From positions 1-64,000 of the forward strand of contig NZ_SDOY01000048.1 of the NCBI RefSeq assembly GCF_004117935.1: DNA of 64,000 nucleotides. The letters are read 5' to 3'. Of this stretch, positions 27,720-36,595 are shown piece after piece; position 1 is the first letter of the stretch; the number at the start of each line of letters is the position of its first letter. This DNA is from Streptomyces roseicoloratus. GTDB taxonomy: Bacteria > Actinomycetota > Actinomycetes > Streptomycetales > Streptomycetaceae. The position numbers and the translations under genes are program-made. Below the pieces are notes generated by a model that did not search any database, was not told where the DNA came from, and was given only the letters and a program-made list of their open reading frames with translations.

Positions 27720-28370
27720 GTGAGGGGTTCGGACCGGCTCAGGGAACTGCTCGCGCCCGACGGCGCCGTCCTGCTCACCGTCGAGTGCCAGGAAGGCGTC
27801 GTCGGCCGGGACGGCGCCCTGCCCGAACTCGCCGCCACCGCACGGGACTCCGGGGCCCTGGGGAACGTCGCCCGACTCGTCGCCGCCGCCCATGAGGCCG
27901 GTGTCCAGGTCCTGCACGCCGTCGCCGAGCGGCGCCCCGACGGGCGCGGCGCCAACCACAACGCCCGGCTCTTCCGCGCCGCGGCCCGGCTCCCCGTGCA
28001 GCAGCACACCGGAAGCGCCGCCGTACGGATCGCCGCGCCCGTCGAGGTGGCCGAACAGGACCTGGTCGTACGGAGGTTGCACGGGCTCTCGCCGATCGCC
28101 GGCACCGACGTGGACGCCCTGCTGCGCAACCTGGGTTGCCGGACCCTCGTCGTCACCGGCGTCTCCGCGAACGTGGCGATACCCAACGCCGTCTTCGACG
28201 CGGTCAACCTCGGCTACACCGTCGTCGTCCCGGGCGACGCCATCGCGGGCGTGCCGGCCGACTACACACCCGCGATGATCCGCCACACGCTCGCCCTGGT
28301 CGCGACCATCGCGACCACGGACGACGTGCTCGGCTGCTGGGAGAAGCCCCGGCCGGTCAGCCGAGCCTGA
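27720..28370 (+). CDS. Isochorismatase-like protein lacking the catalytic triad
   Basis: A 216-residue protein of the cysteine-hydrolase/isochorismatase fold. The usual Asp-Lys-Cys triad is altered: TVECQ replaces the DMQ-type aspartate with Glu, VVRRLHG has Arg where the Lys-Tyr region lies, and GVSANVAIPN has Ala at the nucleophile Cys position of T-N-x-C-V. GTG 27720 is favoured over GTG 27696 because GAGGAGG (27708-27714) sits 5 bases before it. It is probably not a hydrolase of the standard mechanism. Its end overlaps the convergent Rieske gene by 14 bases. Confidence 0.78.
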   Translation: MRGSDRLRELLAPDGAVLLTVECQEGVVGRDGALPELAATARDSGALGNVARLVAAAHEAGVQVLHAVAERRPDGRGANHNARLFRAAARLPVQQHTGSAAVRIAAPVEVAEQDLVVRRLHGLSPIAGTDVDALLRNLGCRTLVVTGVSANVAIPNAVFDAVNLGYTVVVPGDAIAGVPADYTPAMIRHTLALVATIATTDDVLGCWEKPRPVSRA

Positions 28371-28785
28371 TCGCCTCGCCGACCACCTCGATCGGCGTCG
28401 GCTCCAGCGGCCGTGTCGCGGGACCCTGCTTCACGCTGCCGTCGTTCGCGTCGAAGCGGCTCTGGTGGCAGGGACACACGATCACGCCGTCGGCCACGCT
28501 GCCGACGTGGCAGCCCTGGTGGGTGCAGCGCGAGGAATAGGCCTTGAACTCGCCCTTCTTGGGCTGTGTGACGACCACGCCCTTGTCGGCGATCACCTTG
28601 CCGCCGCCGACCGGGATGTCGGCGGTCATGGCGAGAGGCGTGGCCTCCTCGACGACCTCGGCGCCGCCGTCCGCACCGCCCGAGCCGTTCTTCCCGCCGC
28701 CGTCGCCGCCACAGGCGGCGAGGGCCGCCGTCAGACCGGCACCGCCCGCCGCCGCCACGACCGTTCTGCGCGCCACACCGCTCAT
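28357..28785 (-). CDS. Rieske [2Fe-2S] lipoprotein
   Basis: A 142-residue exported iron-sulfur protein. The N-terminus has twin arginines (ARRTVV), a hydrophobic stretch and a lipobox (LAAC, cysteine near residue 25), pointing to Tat export and lipidation. After a Gly/Asp-rich linker, the Rieske domain has CTHQGCH and CPCHQSRFD, the full Cys-x-His and Cys-x2-His ligand pairs. It may pass electrons at the outer face of the membrane; the partner is not in this window. It overlaps the convergent isochorismatase-like gene. Confidence 0.85.
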   Translation of the reverse strand: MSGVARRTVVAAAGGAGLTAALAACGGDGGGKNGSGGADGGAEVVEEATPLAMTADIPVGGGKVIADKGVVVTQPKKGEFKAYSSRCTHQGCHVGSVADGVIVCPCHQSRFDANDGSVKQGPATRPLEPTPIEVVGEAIRLG

Positions 28786-28973
28786 ACCGCTCCTTCTCCA
28801 CCGAGACGGCCACGATCACCGTCGTCCGTCGTACGTGCGCCATCGTGGCGGATCCGGCGGCGCGGCGCCACGGTTCACGGCGGCGGAAATACGGCATCGG
28901 CGGTGCCGTGGGCGCCTCCCTCCGGCCTGGACGGGCGGGTCGGCGGATCGCCGGCGGGTCCTCGACCGGTGCC

Positions 28974-30293
28974 TCAGTGGGCCGTCCGCTCGCGGACCGT
29001 CGTCGTCCAGGCCGGCTGCGCCTCGGCCGGTCCGGGTTCCGCCTCGGCGCGGCGGCCGCCGCGGGCGAAGAAGTCGGCGAGCGGGAGGATCGCCGCGCCG
29101 ATGGTGACGGCCTCCGGGCCGAGGGTGCCCAGGCCGATGGTGACCCGGTCGGCGGGGTAGCGCAGCGCGTAGGCCCGCGCGTGGACACGGACGCCGGCGA
29201 GGAAGCGCTTGCCGAGCCGGAGTCCGGCCCAGCCGCCGACGAGGATCCGTTCCGGCTGGAAGAGGTTGACGAGGTCGGCGAAGCCGGCACCGAGGTACTC
29301 GGCGGTCTCGTCCAGGACGGCGAGCGCCGTGGTGTCGGGCTCGCGGCCGGATCCGGGCTCCGGGTACGCCGCGGCCAGCAGCGCGGTCAGCGCCGTCTCC
29401 TCGTCCGCGCCGGCCGGCGGGCGGCCGCCCGCCTCACGCCAGCGTTCGAGCAGCGCCTCGGCGCCCGCGTACGCCTCCAGGCAGCCCAGGGCGCCGCAGC
29501 GGCAGCGCCGGCCCCGCACCCGTACCGTCATGTGGCCCCACTCCAGCGCGCGGCCGGGGCCCAGCGGATCGGTGGCGACACAGGCCCCGACGCCGGAGCC
29601 GAAGAGGACGAAGACGGCGCTGTGGGCGCCGCGGCCCGCGCCGAACCACAGCTCCGCCTGGCCGAGCGTGCGGGCGCCGTTGTCGATCCGGTACGGGACC
29701 GTCGCGGGCAGGTCGACGGACTCGCGCAGCAGCCGCTCCAGCGGCACGGCGTCCCAGCCGATGGTCTGCCCGTGGACGACGGCGCCGTCAGGGCCGCCGT
29801 GGGCGACGATGCCGGGGACGCCCGCGCCGACACCGAGCAGCCGGCCGGGGTCCGCACCGGCCTCGCGCAGCACCTCGGCGATCCCGTCGCGGATGTGGCC
29901 GACGACCAGACCGACGTCGTAGCGCTGGTTCCGCTCGGGTCCGTCGACCGCCAACGGGCGTTCGGCGCGTGCCAGTTCGGTGAGGGTGAGGTCGAAGAGC
30001 TCGATCCTGATCCGGGTCTCGCCGACGTCGACGCCGATCATGCAGCCGCTGTCGGGGCTGACCCGCAGCAGGGTGCGGGGCCGCCCGCCCGCCGAGTCGA
30101 CGCTGCCGGCCTCCTCGACGAGGCCCTCGGCGGCCAGCTCGGCGACCACGTTGCTGACCGAGCCGGAGCTGAGTCCGGTCGCGGGACCGAGCGAGAACCG
30201 GCTCATCGGGCCGTCGAACCAGAGCCGGCGCAGCACCGCCGTGCGGTTCTCCCTTCGCAGGTCGCGCACCGTACGCCCGTTCGTTGCTCGCAC
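28974..30293 (-). CDS. ROK family transcriptional regulator
   Basis: A 439-residue protein. The N-terminal winged helix (about 1-75) is followed by a ROK domain. GVDVGETRI is the phosphate loop, and LEWGHMTVRVRGRRCRCGAL with GCLE following is the ROK signature with the zinc cysteines. It should repress a sugar-related locus and release DNA on ligand binding. GTG 30293 starts MRATNGRTVRDLR, as in relatives. The divergent genes are now only remnants (30403-31208), so its original targets may be lost or lie elsewhere. Confidence 0.85.
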   Translation of the reverse strand: MRATNGRTVRDLRRENRTAVLRRLWFDGPMSRFSLGPATGLSSGSVSNVVAELAAEGLVEEAGSVDSAGGRPRTLLRVSPDSGCMIGVDVGETRIRIELFDLTLTELARAERPLAVDGPERNQRYDVGLVVGHIRDGIAEVLREAGADPGRLLGVGAGVPGIVAHGGPDGAVVHGQTIGWDAVPLERLLRESVDLPATVPYRIDNGARTLGQAELWFGAGRGAHSAVFVLFGSGVGACVATDPLGPGRALEWGHMTVRVRGRRCRCGALGCLEAYAGAEALLERWREAGGRPPAGADEETALTALLAAAYPEPGSGREPDTTALAVLDETAEYLGAGFADLVNLFQPERILVGGWAGLRLGKRFLAGVRVHARAYALRYPADRVTIGLGTLGPEAVTIGAAILPLADFFARGGRRAEAEPGPAEAQPAWTTTVRERTAH

Positions 30294-30347
30294 CTCAACC
30301 CCCGCTTCCTCAGACCCTGTTCCGCAAGATACACCTGGCGCGAAGCC

Positions 30348-30391
30348 TTGACGCACCCTTCTCTTGAAGATTAACTCACGCAATAAATTAA
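30348..30391 (+). promoter_or_regulatory. Promoter and A/T-rich dyad, candidate ROK operator
   Basis: TTGACG (30348-30353) and TTAACT (30371-30376) are 17 bases apart. From 30371, TTAACT-CACGCAAT-AAATTAA (to 30391) is an A/T-rich imperfect dyad with TTAA at both ends, unusual in this GC-rich DNA and typical of ROK/XylR-type operators. Confidence 0.45.
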
Positions 30392-30402
30392 GGTCCCGTG
30401 AG

Positions 30403-30834
30403 ATGTCCCGCCGGGACACCTTGGCCCACACCCCCGGCGCGACCGGCAACCGCGACCACGGCGATGCCGGCTCGGTCAGCGGCCCCCAGGCCGAGGAGTG
30501 CGTGGCGGCCGCGCACGACGAGGACAGCTTCGTCGCCTTCGTACACGAGCGCATACCCGCCCTCGACGAGCGGCTGATCCGCCGGATCACCCGCATCGTC
30601 GAGGAGACCTACGAATTCGACTACACCTTCCGCGAGTTGCGCGAACGTCGGCTCGACGCGCCCGTCACCGTCCTCAAGGCGGCCGGTGACGACTACTCGT
30701 TCATCGAGGGCAGCTCCGGATACTCCGCCGCCCCCGCCACGGTCATCGAGCTGGAGGGCGATCACTACAGCGTCCTCAAGGAACGCGGCATCGCCGAACT
30801 CGTGACCGCCATCCGCGGCCGACTCGCCGAATAG
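30403..30834 (+). pseudogene. C-terminal half of an NRPS-type thioesterase (remnant)
   Basis: A 143-residue frame. From about residue 45 it matches the C-terminal half of thioesterase domains of non-ribosomal peptide synthetases: LDAPVTVLKAAGDDYSFIEG contains the region of the acidic residue and ELEGDHYSVLKE the catalytic His. The half with the GxSxG nucleophile is missing, and the first 40 residues look unrelated. It could not act as a hydrolase. It is followed by another truncated gene, so I read it as a scar of a lost biosynthetic cluster. A functioning small protein is possible but less likely. Confidence 0.6.
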
Positions 30835-30866
30835 CCCTCATACCGCCAGGACTTGGAGTCCTCATC

Positions 30867-31208
30867 GTGCCGCACATGGACATTTCGTGCTACGGCAGGG
30901 AATTCACCCACCCCACCGCGGTGATCGTCGGCGTCGTCGCCTGGGGGCTCACCTTCGGCGGTGCGCCGACGCTGCTCCAGACGGCCATCGCGGACGCGGC
31001 CGGCGACGGCGCGGACGTGGCCCAGTCCATGCTCGTCACCGTCTTCAACCTGGCCGTCGCGGGCGGCGGCGTGGTCGGCGGTCTGCTCCTGGAGTCGTCC
31101 GGCCCCGCTTCCTTCCCGTGGGTCCTGCTCGCGTTCGCCACCCTGGCGTTCGCGGTCGTCGGCTCCGCCAGGGCCGGCTTCCGCCCGGGCAGCCGTGGTG
31201 CCGCCTGA
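30867..31208 (+). pseudogene. C-terminal third of an MFS exporter (remnant)
   Basis: A 113-residue frame whose residues 18-108 match the last three or four membrane segments of DHA1-type major facilitator exporters (WGLTFGGAPTLLQTAIADAA, VAQSMLVTVFNLAVAGGGVV). The first eight or so membrane segments are absent and the N-terminal 17 residues do not fit, so the gene is truncated. It sits 32 bases after the thioesterase remnant. The two may be what is left of one metabolite cluster with its exporter. Confidence 0.7.
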
Positions 31209-31459
31209 CGGCGGGACTCCCGCGACCGCGGGCCGGCAGCGGCCCGCGGCCGGGACGGATCCGGCGCGAACCGGGCGGAGACCGTCTCCATCAGCCCCTG
31301 ACGGACGGCGCCGGCGTACGTGACGGAGCCGGCGTCCTCGGCGAACAGCGCGCCGTACGCGCCGGCGTCGGGCCGGTGCGTACGGGCGGCGCGGCAACCC
31401 GTCGGCTCGAGCCGGTGCGTACGGGCGGCGCGGCAGCCCGCCGGCTCGGGCCGGTGACG

Positions 31460-32026
31460 CTAACAGCCGTACTTCTCAGCGAGGTTGGCGGCGGCCTCGC
31501 GCACCACGGTCGCGCTGTTGCGGATCGCGGTGTCCCGGTCGACGAGGCCCCTCTTCTCCGCCTGCGACGGCGCGCTGAGCGACACGGTGACGTATGGGGC
31601 GGTCGAGCCCATCCGGGCGGCGCAGCCCGCGGGCAGCGCCGCCTCGGCCCTGTCGGGGAGCGCCCAGCCGGTGACGCCGGCGCCGAGCGGGACGGAGTCC
31701 TTCCGGTGGCCGGGGGCGCTCCGGGTGTCCTGGACGATCAGCTGGTAGACGCCCCGGAGAGCGTCGCCGTCCGGGGCGGCGCGCCGCACCTGGCAGCCCA
31801 TGAACACCGCGTAGTCGCCGCTCGTGCCCTTGCGCTGCCACTCCTCCGCGCTGAGCTCGCCGCCCCCGCCGTCGTCGATCAGTTCCGCCGTCTGCCGGCT
31901 GAGCGCCCCGTAACACAGGCTCTCGGGCAGTGGCGGCTGCTCGTCGCCGGGCCAGAGGCCCGCCGTCACGACGGCCGCCCCGGCGATGCCGAGCACGAGG
32001 CCGAGCGGCAGCCACTTCCTGTCCAC
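31460..32026 (-). CDS. Membrane-anchored hypothetical protein of the WXG100-like cassette
   Basis: A 188-residue protein with one N-terminal membrane segment (about residues 5-25, LGLVLGIAGAAVVTAGL) and an extracytoplasmic domain with several cysteines (SLCYG, FMGCQV, AGCAA and the C-terminal C) that could form disulfides. It is not otherwise recognised. GTG 32026 is three bases after the stop of the 746-residue gene, so the two are translationally linked. It may hold or neutralise that protein at the membrane; this is inference. Confidence 0.7.
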   Translation of the reverse strand: MDRKWLPLGLVLGIAGAAVVTAGLWPGDEQPPLPESLCYGALSRQTAELIDDGGGGELSAEEWQRKGTSGDYAVFMGCQVRRAAPDGDALRGVYQLIVQDTRSAPGHRKDSVPLGAGVTGWALPDRAEAALPAGCAARMGSTAPYVTVSLSAPSQAEKRGLVDRDTAIRNSATVVREAAANLAEKYGC

Positions 32027-32028
32027 GG

Positions 32029-34269
32029 CTACGGCTGTCCCATCCTCTTCTGGGCATCCTCGATGCCGTACTGGTACCACTGTTCGGCGGCCGCCTGGAG
32101 ACCGTCCTCGTACTCGCCCGGGGTGGCGTCCAGCTCCTCGTCCGTGAGGCCCTTGTCCTTCGCTACGGTGCGCATCATGGCGTCCAGCTGGTCCTCACCG
32201 TTCTCGAAGTGCTTGACCATGTCCCGCCGGGTGTCCTCGTCGACCTTGGCGTTGAGCTCGTTCATGTACGCCGCCGTGGCGACGTCGATCGAGCGCTGAA
32301 TCGCGTCGCCGGCCACCGGGATGGCCGTGAACGGTGCGCCGATGACGTGATAGTTCATCATCTTGTTCCAGCTGTTGGTGTCCTTCTCCGCCTGGCCGAG
32401 GTCGTAGATGACGTCGCCGCGCACGGCGTCGAAGTGACCGAGCACCGACGCCGACTGCTTGACCCAGGCACGCAGTTCGGGATTCTCCTTGCGGAACGCC
32501 TCCGGCGGGAAGTCGTTCATCCCCTCCGCGATCACCACGGTCTGCGAGTGGTGCATGACGCCGAAGGCCTTCGGGTCCTCGGCGACGCCGCGCATGAGCC
32601 GGGCGAGGTCGCCCCGCTCGATGGTGAGGTCGTTGAAGTCGGTCGGCCCGTCCATCTTCTTGCCGAGGATCTGGTGCACGTCCGAGGCGTAGTCACCGAT
32701 CATGTTGCCGATGCTCGTCCGCATCGCGACCGGCACGGAGCTCTGCGTCCCGTACGTCGTCTCGCCGGTGTACTCCTTGGCGACCCGCTCGAAGATCGCG
32801 GACTGTGCTCCGTCGTGGCGGTTCCCGACGCCGTGCAGCGGGGCGTCCGGCGTACGGCCGGTGGCCGCGGCCTCCAGCGCGGCACCGAGTTCGGCGCGGG
32901 CCGAGGTGCGCTGCGTCTCGTCGGGCATCTTGAACTCGACGTCGCCGCCCGGCCACTTGCGGTCGTCCAGGAAGTACTTGAGGTTGTCCGTGGTGTTCGG
33001 GTCGAAGTAGGCGGTGGCGGCGGAGGGGTTCCGGCTCATGGCGTTCAACAGACCCTTCATCGGGTCCGCCTGCGTGCCCTGCCAGTTCTTCATGTAGCCG
33101 TCGTAGGCGTCGTCGTTGTTCGTCTCCCACTCGCGGATGGTGTCGCCGACCTCGGTCAGGAACGCCTCGCTGTAGACCGGGTCGCCCTTGTCCTTGTCGT
33201 AGGGGGAGGCCTTCTTGTCGTTCGGGTCGTACGCCTTGTCGCCGGCGTCGGCGGCCATCAGGTCGGTGAGGTCCTTCAGGGTCGCGGCGCCGCCCCCGAT
33301 GGACCCGGGGTGGCGGTTGGAGAGGCCGTTGCCGTCGCGGGCCGTGGTGATCAGCTTGTCGGTCCAGGCCGAGGTCACGCCACCGGGGGAGCCGATCGAC
33401 GAGTCGGGGCCGGTGGCGGTGGCGAGCGTGCCGGACAGGGCCTTGTACAGGCGGGCGTCGGTGGCGGAGAGCTGGCCGTCGCGGCCGCCCGCCTCCAGGC
33501 TTCCGGCCAGGAGCAGCACCGCCTCCTGCTGGTCGCGGCCCCGGTAGCTGAGGTTCGTCATCAGCTGCTCGGCGAAGGCCGGGTGGTCCTTGCCGCCCTC
33601 GACGAGGGTGAGCAGCCGCTCGCGCTCCTTGTCGTCGAGGTGCTCCCAGCGGGCGTACAGCTTCGCCGCCTCGCGGCCGTTCGCCGCCTGCTGCTTCTCC
33701 TCCTCGCGGAGCTTCTTCGCCTCGGCGACGCCGCCGATGTCGGCGCCGGAGAAGTCGTTGGGGTGGTTCTTGATCAGGGCGCGCAGACCCCAGGCGCAGA
33801 GCTCGTCGGCCTCGTTCGCGCGCTTGAGGATGCCTTCGATCTTCTCGCGCAGCGCCGCGAACTGCGCCTCGGTGGCGACCGGTTCGGTGCTGTCCTTGGA
33901 GCGGCGGTCCGGGTGGACCCGGTGGCTGAGGACGCCGTTGGGGTAGATCGTGATGCCCGGCGGCGGGTTCTCGTACGTGTTCTTCAGGTCGGTCTGCGCC
34001 GACTTGAGCAGGGTGTGCGCGTCCTGGAGGAGGTCGCGCACGGACTCGGCCTCGGCGACGGCGTCGCCGAACTCCTTGGCCGTCTTGGTCACGAACTCCT
34101 TCGTGACGGTGGCGTTCTCACCCCGCCAGGTGGACTTGCCGGCCTTGGACGTCATGGCCGCGGCGTCCGTCTTGAGCTGCGTCAGCTTGGTGATCATCTC
34201 GGACCACTGGGTGACCGCGGTGTTCATCGGGCCGAGCTTGGCGTTCAGAAGCTGCTCGAACGAGGGCAT
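32029..34269 (-). CDS. Large WXG100-like protein (DUF6571-type)
   Basis: A 746-residue, mainly helical, charged protein. The first 110 residues form an ESX/WXG100-like helical hairpin with W-R-G at the turn (KSTWRGENATV, about residues 46-56). The rest is a long conserved-looking region without a known catalytic motif; a hydrophobic patch (HVIGAPFTAIPVAGDAI) lies near residue 645. I believe this is the DUF6571 family of Streptomyces, possible substrates of type VII secretion, but that name is from memory. It is the second of three co-directional genes, 15 bases after its small partner. Confidence 0.7.
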   Translation of the reverse strand: MPSFEQLLNAKLGPMNTAVTQWSEMITKLTQLKTDAAAMTSKAGKSTWRGENATVTKEFVTKTAKEFGDAVAEAESVRDLLQDAHTLLKSAQTDLKNTYENPPPGITIYPNGVLSHRVHPDRRSKDSTEPVATEAQFAALREKIEGILKRANEADELCAWGLRALIKNHPNDFSGADIGGVAEAKKLREEEKQQAANGREAAKLYARWEHLDDKERERLLTLVEGGKDHPAFAEQLMTNLSYRGRDQQEAVLLLAGSLEAGGRDGQLSATDARLYKALSGTLATATGPDSSIGSPGGVTSAWTDKLITTARDGNGLSNRHPGSIGGGAATLKDLTDLMAADAGDKAYDPNDKKASPYDKDKGDPVYSEAFLTEVGDTIREWETNNDDAYDGYMKNWQGTQADPMKGLLNAMSRNPSAATAYFDPNTTDNLKYFLDDRKWPGGDVEFKMPDETQRTSARAELGAALEAAATGRTPDAPLHGVGNRHDGAQSAIFERVAKEYTGETTYGTQSSVPVAMRTSIGNMIGDYASDVHQILGKKMDGPTDFNDLTIERGDLARLMRGVAEDPKAFGVMHHSQTVVIAEGMNDFPPEAFRKENPELRAWVKQSASVLGHFDAVRGDVIYDLGQAEKDTNSWNKMMNYHVIGAPFTAIPVAGDAIQRSIDVATAAYMNELNAKVDEDTRRDMVKHFENGEDQLDAMMRTVAKDKGLTDEELDATPGEYEDGLQAAAEQWYQYGIEDAQKRMGQP

Positions 34270-34284
34270 GTCTGGCTCGGCTCC

Positions 34285-34746
34285 TTACCGGAAGAACTTG
34301 TCGATCTGGGAAGCGGGCACGGCACCGTCCCGGCCGGGTGCGACCGGGCCGATGATGCGCAGCTGCGCCGCGATCCAGTCGTCCTCGGCCTGGTTCGACT
34401 TCTTCGTGTAGTTCAGGTGGTTGGAGATGTGCGCACATGCCTGGAGGAGCGTCTTGACCTGGGTTTCCCAGGTGCCGTTCACCTCGCTCAGGGCCGCGCC
34501 CGTGTCGAAGCCGTCACCCTTCAGACTCGTGCCCGCGGTCTCGCTGGCCGCGTCCGCGTGCTTGCCGGCCGACTGGAGGCCGTTGAACAGGCCGTGGGCG
34601 GCATGCCCGATCGCGCCGAGGTCGTCGTCCTCGACGACGTAGTCGCCGGAGCCCTTCGCAGGAGTGGACGATCCCGTGCTGTCCGCCTTGTTCAGCCGCA
34701 TGGCGACGGCGGCCTTCTCCGCCGCCCACTCGTCTTCGAACGACAT
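34285..34746 (-). CDS. Small WXG100-like partner protein
   Basis: A 153-residue, helical, acidic protein with no signal peptide. A central motif VNGTWETQVKTLLQAC (about residues 98-113) resembles the WxG turn of ESX proteins. It is the first gene of the cassette with the 746-residue WXG protein and a membrane-anchored protein, and probably forms a heterodimer with the former. ATG 34746 has GGGGGTG upstream. No type VII core genes (EccC and others) are in the window. Confidence 0.65.
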   Translation of the reverse strand: MSFEDEWAAEKAAVAMRLNKADSTGSSTPAKGSGDYVVEDDDLGAIGHAAHGLFNGLQSAGKHADAASETAGTSLKGDGFDTGAALSEVNGTWETQVKTLLQACAHISNHLNYTKKSNQAEDDWIAAQLRIIGPVAPGRDGAVPASQIDKFFR

Positions 34747-34899
34747 CGTCGACACCCCCGTGTCCGATTGCAAAGGCTTCCCGGCCTGCCGCGCCGCCCA
34801 CGCGGCCCTACGGCCAACCATAGGGTGCCGATCATAGGTACGGGTTCCGGATGTGCGCGTGGCTCGCCCCGCACGTGTTCGCAAAGGAGCAGGTCAGAG

Positions 34900-35046
34900 G
34901 TGATATCGGCATCCGAAGAATGGGTGTCAGCATGTATGGATTCATCGACAAAGACCGGCAGGCTCCGCCCCACCGGAGCCTCTCCGGCCGGGCGCCCCCG
35001 GGAGCGGTCGCCGGCGGACAGCCTGGCCGGATGCTTACGGAAGTGA
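34900..35046 (+). other. Small open frame of doubtful status
   Basis: A GTG at 34900 with AAGGAG at 34884-34889 opens a 48-residue frame (ISASEEWVSACMDSSTK near its start, RK at its end). It overlaps the HipA-like remnant in another frame. Length and weak context make it uncertain; it may be debris. Confidence 0.25.
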
Positions 35047-35117
35047 CAGCGACCCGCTCCGTCACGCCCCTGCGTGAGGGCGGCTCGCTGCCCGGGATCG
35101 TCGAGGCCGGCGATCGG
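35031..35117 (+). pseudogene. 5' fragment of a HipA-family kinase gene (second, decayed copy)
   Basis: ATG 35031 begins MLTEVTATRSVTPLREGG, then SLPGIVEAGD, nearly identical to the first 29 residues of the intact kinase at 45647 (MLEEVVATRYVTPLREGG). By eye the DNA is about 80% identical over 85 bases and the similarity stops abruptly after GATC. The frame runs on to 35186 with unrelated sequence. It is a truncated paralogue or a displaced duplicate. Confidence 0.75.
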
Positions 35118-35237
35118 CTCACCGGACCGGAGCTGGCGCCGGCGCACGCGACCCGTACCGCTCCACGCGCACGGTGTCACGGGTGAGCCGGGGGCCGACT
35201 CGATACGAGGAGCGGTCTTGTCGGGACGGCGAGCGGC

Positions 35238-35726
35238 TCAATGCCGGTCGTCGGCTTCCAGGCGTACGAAGGGGATCTGCTCGCCGGCCGAGCGATAGCC
35301 GGCGGCGCTTCCGTCCGCAGGGAAGCCCATGAACCGGCAGAGCGCCTGGGCGGCCCGCGGGTGCCTCCGGGCGTATTCGACCATGATCCGGCCGCCCTCC
35401 TCGGGACTCGGGAACCGGGCCGTCACCACTTGGTAGCGGCGCCCGAACTGGATGGTCGCCTGCGGCGTGTGACGCAGGTTGCGGTACCACTGGGCGTCGG
35501 GTCCGAAACCGGAGGCGATGGTCCACGTGCGCCGAGCGCGGTCGTGGGCGACCACCTCCAGGACCACCTCGCGCGACCGGCCGGACGTCCGGCCGGTATG
35601 GATCAGCAGGAGGAGTCGCCCGCCGAACAGGGGGCCGAGGCCAGCGCGGAACAGACGGATCGGCAGTCGGAGGAGGCGGCGTCTCCAGCCGGTGGGAGTG
35701 CGAGGGCGTTGGGGTGCGGGATGCAT
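35238..35726 (-). CDS. Deazaflavin (F420)-dependent nitroreductase family protein
   Basis: A 162-residue DDN-type protein. A basic N-terminus with amphipathic helices is followed by the split barrel: LLLIHTGRTSGRSREVVLEV, WTIASGFGPDAQWYRNLRHTP and the VVTARFPSPEEG strand. These match the F420H2-dependent quinone/nitro reductases of actinobacteria, often membrane associated. The physiological substrate is unknown. No operon partner is present; the flanks are debris-like. Confidence 0.83.
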   Translation of the reverse strand: MHPAPQRPRTPTGWRRRLLRLPIRLFRAGLGPLFGGRLLLLIHTGRTSGRSREVVLEVVAHDRARRTWTIASGFGPDAQWYRNLRHTPQATIQFGRRYQVVTARFPSPEEGGRIMVEYARRHPRAAQALCRFMGFPADGSAAGYRSAGEQIPFVRLEADDRH

Positions 35727-36091
35727 GCGGCGGTTCTCCTGGCACGGCGGTGGGGCGGGCGAGCGGCTTCGGTTCGACAGCGGCTCGACGCGAGTGCTAC
35801 TCGACGAGGCTGAACCATTGCACAGTCCAAACGTGGGGTCGAGAGCACGACTGTGCCATCCGGTCGTGACATCTGCTGGTGGCCGCGATCGTGGCGCTCG
35901 GCACCCTCATCGCCCCGGCGGTGTCCGAGGTCGCCGCCGAGGCGGTGCTGACCGCTGCGGGCCGCACCCAGGACGTGGTCGTCACGGCAGTCGCGCACGA
36001 GCCGACGGCGAGCCCCGCACCACGGCTCCGTCCGCCGGCAGGACGGTTCCGTCGCCGTCGTGCGGTCCTCCCGGGTGCAGTCCGTCGGGTT
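35727..36091. other. Intergenic region with possible gene debris
   Basis: 365 bases. A plus-strand stretch from about 35870 reads LLVAAIVALGTLIAPAVSE directly after a stop codon, with no start or ribosome site; it resembles part of a protein but I cannot assign it. Nothing else is supported here. Confidence 0.4.
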
Positions 36092-36595
36092 CTACCAGCC
36101 CAGAGGATGAGGGTCCGGGTCCTCCACATCGAACGCCGGTTCCTGACCCGCGGTGTTGAAGGCATCGAGCGCCTCTACGAGCGCGCCGCGCTGGGCGGGT
36201 TCAAGGCGGCGGAGGATGGCCCTGACCTCCGTGTGCCGACGGGCGGTCACGCCCTGGACGACCTGGCTTCCCTCCACGGTGAGGCTCAGTACGGTCTCCC
36301 GGCGGTTGTCCGGGTTGGTGCGCCGGCTCATCAGGCCGGTGGCGATCAGTCGGTCCACCATGCGCATGGCGGTGGAGGGCTGGACACCCAGGTGGTCCGC
36401 GAGGGCCACCAGCTTCGACGGGCCGTGGCTGGACAGGACCACGAGCATCCGGAACTGGGGCAGGGTGATGCTGTCCTCGACGGTCGCGAGCGAGCGGGCC
36501 GAGACGGCGACGAGCAGCCGCGACGCCGTGATGACGGCACGCGTGACGGCCTCGATGTCGTCAGCGGCGGGTTCGGTCTGCTCGTACTCTCCCAT
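36092..36595 (-). CDS. MarR family transcriptional regulator
   Basis: A 167-residue MarR protein. The central winged helix (about 45-120) includes LPQFRMLVVLSSHGPSKLVA, GVQPSTAMRMVDRL and the wing RTNPDNRRETVLSLT. Flanking helices form the dimer. ATG 36595 follows an AAAGGT-type weak site. The divergent DNA (36596-37057) carries only gene remnants, so its target may have been lost. Confidence 0.83.
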   Translation of the reverse strand: MGEYEQTEPAADDIEAVTRAVITASRLLVAVSARSLATVEDSITLPQFRMLVVLSSHGPSKLVALADHLGVQPSTAMRMVDRLIATGLMSRRTNPDNRRETVLSLTVEGSQVVQGVTARRHTEVRAILRRLEPAQRGALVEALDAFNTAGQEPAFDVEDPDPHPLGW

